From: Comamonadaceae bacterium
GTDB taxonomy: Bacteria; Pseudomonadota; Gammaproteobacteria; Burkholderiales; Burkholderiaceae_C
Assembly (NCBI GenBank): GCA_947475685.1
Contig: CANJNC010000025.1
Span: 1 to 44,320 of the forward strand
Direction of reading: 5' to 3'
DNA: 44,320 nucleotides
The position numbers and the translations under genes are program-made. Below are positions 41,182 through 44,320 of this stretch, one piece after another; within the stretch, counting starts at the first letter, position 1; every line of letters starts with the position of its first letter. The notes beneath the pieces are model-generated. The model saw only the letters and a program-made list of their open reading frames with translations. It had not been told where the DNA came from and ran no database searches.

Positions 41182-42033
41182 ATGAGCGAAAACAAAAAAC
41201 AAGCCGCCTGGCGATTGAAAATTGAAAACTTTGTAGCTCACCACTGGATACAAACTGGGATCGTCGTCCTGATAATTATCAATGCCTTGCTTCTTGGGAT
41301 GGAAACCAGCGAATCGATCATGGACGTCTACGGCCCAGAGCTTTACCTTTTAGATCATGCCATTTTGGGTATTTTCATCTGCGAAATTGCATTGCTGATG
41401 CTGGCCCGAGGCCTGAACTTTTTTAAAGACCCTTGGTGCGTGTTTGACTTTGTGGTGATTGCCATTGCGTTGATACCTGCCTCAGAGGCCTTAGCGGTTC
41501 TGAGATCTCTGAGGGTACTTCGCGTTCTTCGTTTGATCAATAAAGTTCAAAGCATGCGTAAGGTGGTCAAAGGTTTACTCGGTTCGCTAGCAAGCTTAGG
41601 CTCAGTAATGGGTTTGATGCTCATTGTGTTTTACGTTTCAGCCGTTATCAGCACAAATTTATTTGCAAAAGAATTTCCCGACTGGTTTGGCAACTTGGGT
41701 GCTAGCTTTTTTACGCTCTTTCAAATCATGACCTTGGAGAGTTGGTCAGAAGGCATTGCAAGACCGGTGATGGAAAAGTTCCCTTATTCTTGGGTTTTCT
41801 TTCTCTCTTTTATTATGATTGCAACCTTTACAGTCATCAATTTATTCATTGCAGCGATTGTTGACTCATTTAGCTCCGCGAGCCACGAAGAGAGAGAAGA
41901 AAACACGAGGCACCTCAAGGAGTCTAAGTTGCAAGAAGATGAAAAAAGACAGCAACAAATCATCAATGAAGAATTGGACTCCATTCGTCTTGAACTTCAA
42001 GAAATAAAGTCTTTGATTCAAAAAATTCGATGA
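41182..42033 (+). CDS. Bacterial voltage-gated sodium channel (BacNav/NaChBac type)
   Basis: 283 residues. S1 about 22-42, S2 about 55-76, S3 about 84-103, S4 about 105-124 with Arg108, 111, 114 and 117. S5 about 136-160. The pore carries the BacNav filter signature TLESWS (184-189), where Glu186 forms the high-field-strength Na+ site. S6 about 205-228, ending FTVINLFIAAIVDSF. A C-terminal coiled coil (about 236-282) with heptad-like Leu/Ile and abundant Glu/Lys would hold the tetramer, as in other BacNavs. It is separated by 162 bases from the CHR genes; a TATAAT at 41108-41113 may mark its own promoter, though no -35 is clear. Confidence 0.94.
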   Translation: MSENKKQAAWRLKIENFVAHHWIQTGIVVLIIINALLLGMETSESIMDVYGPELYLLDHAILGIFICEIALLMLARGLNFFKDPWCVFDFVVIAIALIPASEALAVLRSLRVLRVLRLINKVQSMRKVVKGLLGSLASLGSVMGLMLIVFYVSAVISTNLFAKEFPDWFGNLGASFFTLFQIMTLESWSEGIARPVMEKFPYSWVFFLSFIMIATFTVINLFIAAIVDSFSSASHEEREENTRHLKESKLQEDEKRQQQIINEELDSIRLELQEIKSLIQKIR

Positions 42034-42121
42034 TTGCCATTTAAACATTTCTTGCCCCGCATCGAGCTTCTTATTTTTTGCTCAGTCACATCATCCAAAC
42101 ACAAGCAACTGTGACAAGCTG

Positions 42122-43189
42122 CTATTTCACTAAAAAAAACTTGTTCCAAATTGGGTTCCACTTCTCTGACTCATCCAACATTGCAACTGGGTCAGCAACC
42201 ACATAGCTGAAATTGTTCAATTTGGATTTGATATTGACATTGGCTGGTGGACGCCCCAAACTGTTCAATAGGCTTTGCGCCTCTGGTGAAATCAAAAAAT
42301 CCGCAAACAAGAGTGCCGCATAGGGATGGGGGGCATTTTTTGACAAACCCAATCCTTGCGCTCTGGCAACCACGGGTTCTATGGGCACCCAATCAACCGG
42401 TGCACCTCTTTGCTTTAAAGATTGGGCGTTGCCCAAATAAGCGGTGATGGCCACGGGAACTTCACCGTTAGAGACCATCTGAGCCAATAAATTATGCCCT
42501 TTCCTCACATCTGGTTTCAGTTCGGCAAGTTTCTTAAATAAACTCATCCCCCGAGCTTCACCCAATTCGTTCACGACAGTACCCATCCAGTCCCCGTCGG
42601 TCGCCTCAAGTCCCAGTTTATCTCTCCACTTTGCTTGGGCAAATCCTTCCAAATGCGTAGGCAAGTCTTCTTTCTTGATCTTGTTGGTATTGAAAGCCAC
42701 CACATAAAAATTGATGCGATCAGGCACCCAAAGCTTGTGTTTGGGACTCATGTTTTGTGGCAAATCCACTAGGTGTGGACTATAAAACTCGGCCAAGGTC
42801 CGCTCCCTGGCCAAAATTTCCACTTCTGGTGCATTCGTTTCCACCACATCAAAGTTGTATTTTTTGGCTTTGCTTTCATTCAAAGCACGCTGCAAAATTC
42901 CATCACTCGTTGATCGCCAAATTTCCACCTTGACTGCAAACTTCTTTTCAAACTCTTTGGCAATAGGTCCAATTTCAGATGGTGCCATTGAGGTGTATAA
43001 AGTCAGCGTACCCTCTTTTTTGGCTTTTTCAACCATCAACACCAACCGGTCTTGAGCACGATTGAGAAATATTTGCTCATGTCCAGAAAAGTTACTGGCC
43101 GCACTTGAAACAACGGCCTGTGCATTAACCAGTCCAGGCCAGCAAGACAAAGAAAAAAGTCCCCCTATTGCAATCTTTTTAAAGTTCAT
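42122..43189 (-). CDS. ABC-type extracellular solute-binding protein, Fe3+/AfuA-like
   Basis: 355 residues. Signal peptide about 1-23 (IGGLFSLSCWPGLVNA-QA). The mature protein begins with an unusual 30-residue region and then KKEGTLTLYTSMAPSEIGPIAKEFEKKFAVKVEIWRS, the standard start of the iron-type (FbpA/AfuA) group II binding proteins. LGLEATDGDWMG and AITAYLGNAQSLKQRGAPVDWVPI are conserved cleft segments. No transporter genes are adjacent in the window. It may bind ferric iron, a polyol or an organic anion; it lies next to a cupin gene, suggesting an organic ligand. Confidence 0.85.
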   Translation of the reverse strand: MNFKKIAIGGLFSLSCWPGLVNAQAVVSSAASNFSGHEQIFLNRAQDRLVLMVEKAKKEGTLTLYTSMAPSEIGPIAKEFEKKFAVKVEIWRSTSDGILQRALNESKAKKYNFDVVETNAPEVEILARERTLAEFYSPHLVDLPQNMSPKHKLWVPDRINFYVVAFNTNKIKKEDLPTHLEGFAQAKWRDKLGLEATDGDWMGTVVNELGEARGMSLFKKLAELKPDVRKGHNLLAQMVSNGEVPVAITAYLGNAQSLKQRGAPVDWVPIEPVVARAQGLGLSKNAPHPYAALLFADFLISPEAQSLLNSLGRPPANVNIKSKLNNFSYVVADPVAMLDESEKWNPIWNKFFLVK

Positions 43190-43231
43190 GGCTTCGGTTT
43201 ATTAAAAGACAATGAATTGAGCAGCGTTCTT

Positions 43232-44320
43232 TTATCTGGGCTTCATGAATTTAGAAAATCCTTCTGGCACCTCATACCACTCAGGCTTCATTCGATCCTC
43301 GACACCGTTTTGCTTCAACAACTCTTGATACTCTTGCCTTATGAAGGGGTCTTCCAACCAATAGGGAATGGCCGTACCTCCCTCGGTCAAATCTCTTGCC
43401 GTATAGTCGGTGTGCTTCTCTCCTGGCGCACCCGGGTCGCGCCCAGGATTGTGCGGCCCAAACCAAGCGGTCAATCTCAAAGGTCCCTCTCCTGAGCTAA
43501 AGTGCTGGTGGTACCACCGAGCGCCTCCAGGTGCGGCTGACACCAAACCAACGGGCTCGTAATCAATGCGCTCTACTTTGTCGGCCTTGCCGTCCTTCCA
43601 AGGCGTCTCGCCCTCGCGCTCGGGCCAAGTGTAGGTGTAGCCTTTTCCTTTTAAACAAATCAACACCGCAGCAGACGTGTGCGCATGGGCTTTGGAGTAG
43701 CGGCCGTTTTCATGCTGACCCACCCAAAAGTAAAAACAGTTGTTGGTCATGAAGGGCTCGACCCTTCTAAAGCCTGGCGATCTCCTGTTGTCCAAAGGCA
43801 AGTCACAGTTGACCACATCGGGAATGAAGTTCGTGCGCCTCATGGCCAAGCCCCTCACTGGATCGGGCTCAATGTCGTCCTTGGCTTGAAAGAAGTCGTC
43901 CGCCCCACTGAAGCGGTCCTTGAAGACAAACGGGTTGTTGTAAACCGCCTCTTTGTTTTGCAGCATGTTGAGCACATTCGGAGCCGTTGTCCCGCCCAAA
44001 AGCAAGGCGCCTGAAGAGGTCGCATTCACAATGCGGTGCCAGGCATTCATAGGGATCGAGAACATCGAGCCCTTTTGCCACTCAAAGACATGCTTTTTGG
44101 TGTCCCCCTCTTGCCAAACCTCGGTGCTGCCTCGACCCTCCACCACCAAGTAGATCTCCTCATACATGTGCTTTTCTGCATGCAAAGCCCCCGCTGGCGG
44201 CACCTCCACCACGTGGCAACCCCACTTGGTCTCCGTGCCATACAGTTGGATGTAATGACCCTTGCCTCCCGTGCGCTTCCAAGGCATCAAGGGCAGGTTT
44301 TGCACCTTGCTGATGCCCAC
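43232..44320 (-). CDS. Bicupin (cupin-domain) protein, N-terminus beyond window edge
   Basis: 362 residues visible with no convincing start: the frame is still open at the window edge (a GTG is the last codon), so the gene probably continues upstream. Two cupin domains: the first has HAEKHMYEEIYLVVEG (metal-binding His/Glu set) and later MNAWHRI; the second has SKAHAHTSAAVLICLKGKG and WYHQHF. The layout resembles gentisate 1,2-dioxygenase-like ring-cleaving or other metal bicupins. It is the gene upstream of the binding protein on the minus strand (42 bp between), so the two are probably co-transcribed. Confidence 0.85.
   Translation of the reverse strand: MGISKVQNLPLMPWKRTGGKGHYIQLYGTETKWGCHVVEVPPAGALHAEKHMYEEIYLVVEGRGSTEVWQEGDTKKHVFEWQKGSMFSIPMNAWHRIVNATSSGALLLGGTTAPNVLNMLQNKEAVYNNPFVFKDRFSGADDFFQAKDDIEPDPVRGLAMRRTNFIPDVVNCDLPLDNRRSPGFRRVEPFMTNNCFYFWVGQHENGRYSKAHAHTSAAVLICLKGKGYTYTWPEREGETPWKDGKADKVERIDYEPVGLVSAAPGGARWYHQHFSSGEGPLRLTAWFGPHNPGRDPGAPGEKHTDYTARDLTEGGTAIPYWLEDPFIRQEYQELLKQNGVEDRMKPEWYEVPEGFSKFMKPR

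Noticed and set aside
1..44320. CRISPR arrays, tRNA or rRNA genes, insertion sequences
   Set aside because: No regularly spaced repeats, no transposase and no tRNA-like cloverleaf noticed anywhere in the window.

Overview
The window looks like accessory and catabolic DNA from a Burkholderiales betaproteobacterium, most likely a Comamonadaceae-like freshwater or soil lineage of moderate GC. This rests on seven tripartite-tricarboxylate-receptor (TctC/Bug) periplasmic binding proteins, CoA-based catabolic enzymes and a modE/modABC locus. The organism assignment is inference; there is no rRNA or marker gene here.

Layout. (1) 1-5.6 kb: the C-terminal part of an enolase-superfamily dehydratase, then a Bug receptor, an atypical SDR, a minus-strand FAD oxidoreductase with a small alpha/beta-barrel-like protein, and another Bug receptor. 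(2) 5.6-7.9 kb: an AT-rich patch with an orphan hypothetical gene, a 5'-truncated ParD antitoxin remnant and a zinc-ribbon orphan. (3) 7.9-8.9 kb: a Bug receptor converging on the next block. (4) 9.0-23.5 kb: a long run of 15 minus-strand genes. In transcription order these are an AtzG/GatC-like small protein, amidase, class III CoA-transferase, crotonase, a sulfonate/taurine-type ABC transporter (binding protein, permease, ATPase), a polysaccharide-deacetylase-family hydrolase, SDR, acyl-CoA dehydrogenase, FAD monooxygenase, Bug receptor, Asp/Glu-racemase/maleate-isomerase family protein, Bug receptor and an FAH-family enzyme. A divergent GntR/FCD regulator sits at the head with an inverted repeat between. 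It reads as one uptake-plus-degradation programme for an unidentified amide or ring compound. Several enzymes lack the canonical catalytic residues of their families. (5) 24.3-27.7 kb: modE divergent from modABC, with a 9-bp-arm inverted repeat that looks like a ModE operator. (6) 27.9-34.9 kb: Bug receptor, VOC protein, membrane fatty-acid-hydroxylase-family protein, outer-membrane barrel, orphan Cache histidine kinase, a Tat-type Bug receptor and a beta-hydroxyacid dehydrogenase. (7) 35.3-42.0 kb: an ion-channel locus. (8) 42.1-44.3 kb: an iron-type periplasmic binding protein and a bicupin protein cut by the window edge.

The most unusual region is 35.3-42.0 kb. A single-span periplasmic protein precedes three paralogous voltage-gated-channel genes. 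The first encodes two consecutive voltage-sensor domains but one pore, with a K+-type filter (SVGYGD). The second and third are normal six-segment subunits whose filters share a one-residue deletion (TAGYGN and ISGWGN). All three carry the same cytoplasmic C-terminal module. A split chromate-transporter pair follows, and then a bacterial voltage-gated sodium channel with the TLESWS filter. Voltage-gated Na+ and K+-type channels side by side in one bacterial locus are the best candidate here for an undescribed system.
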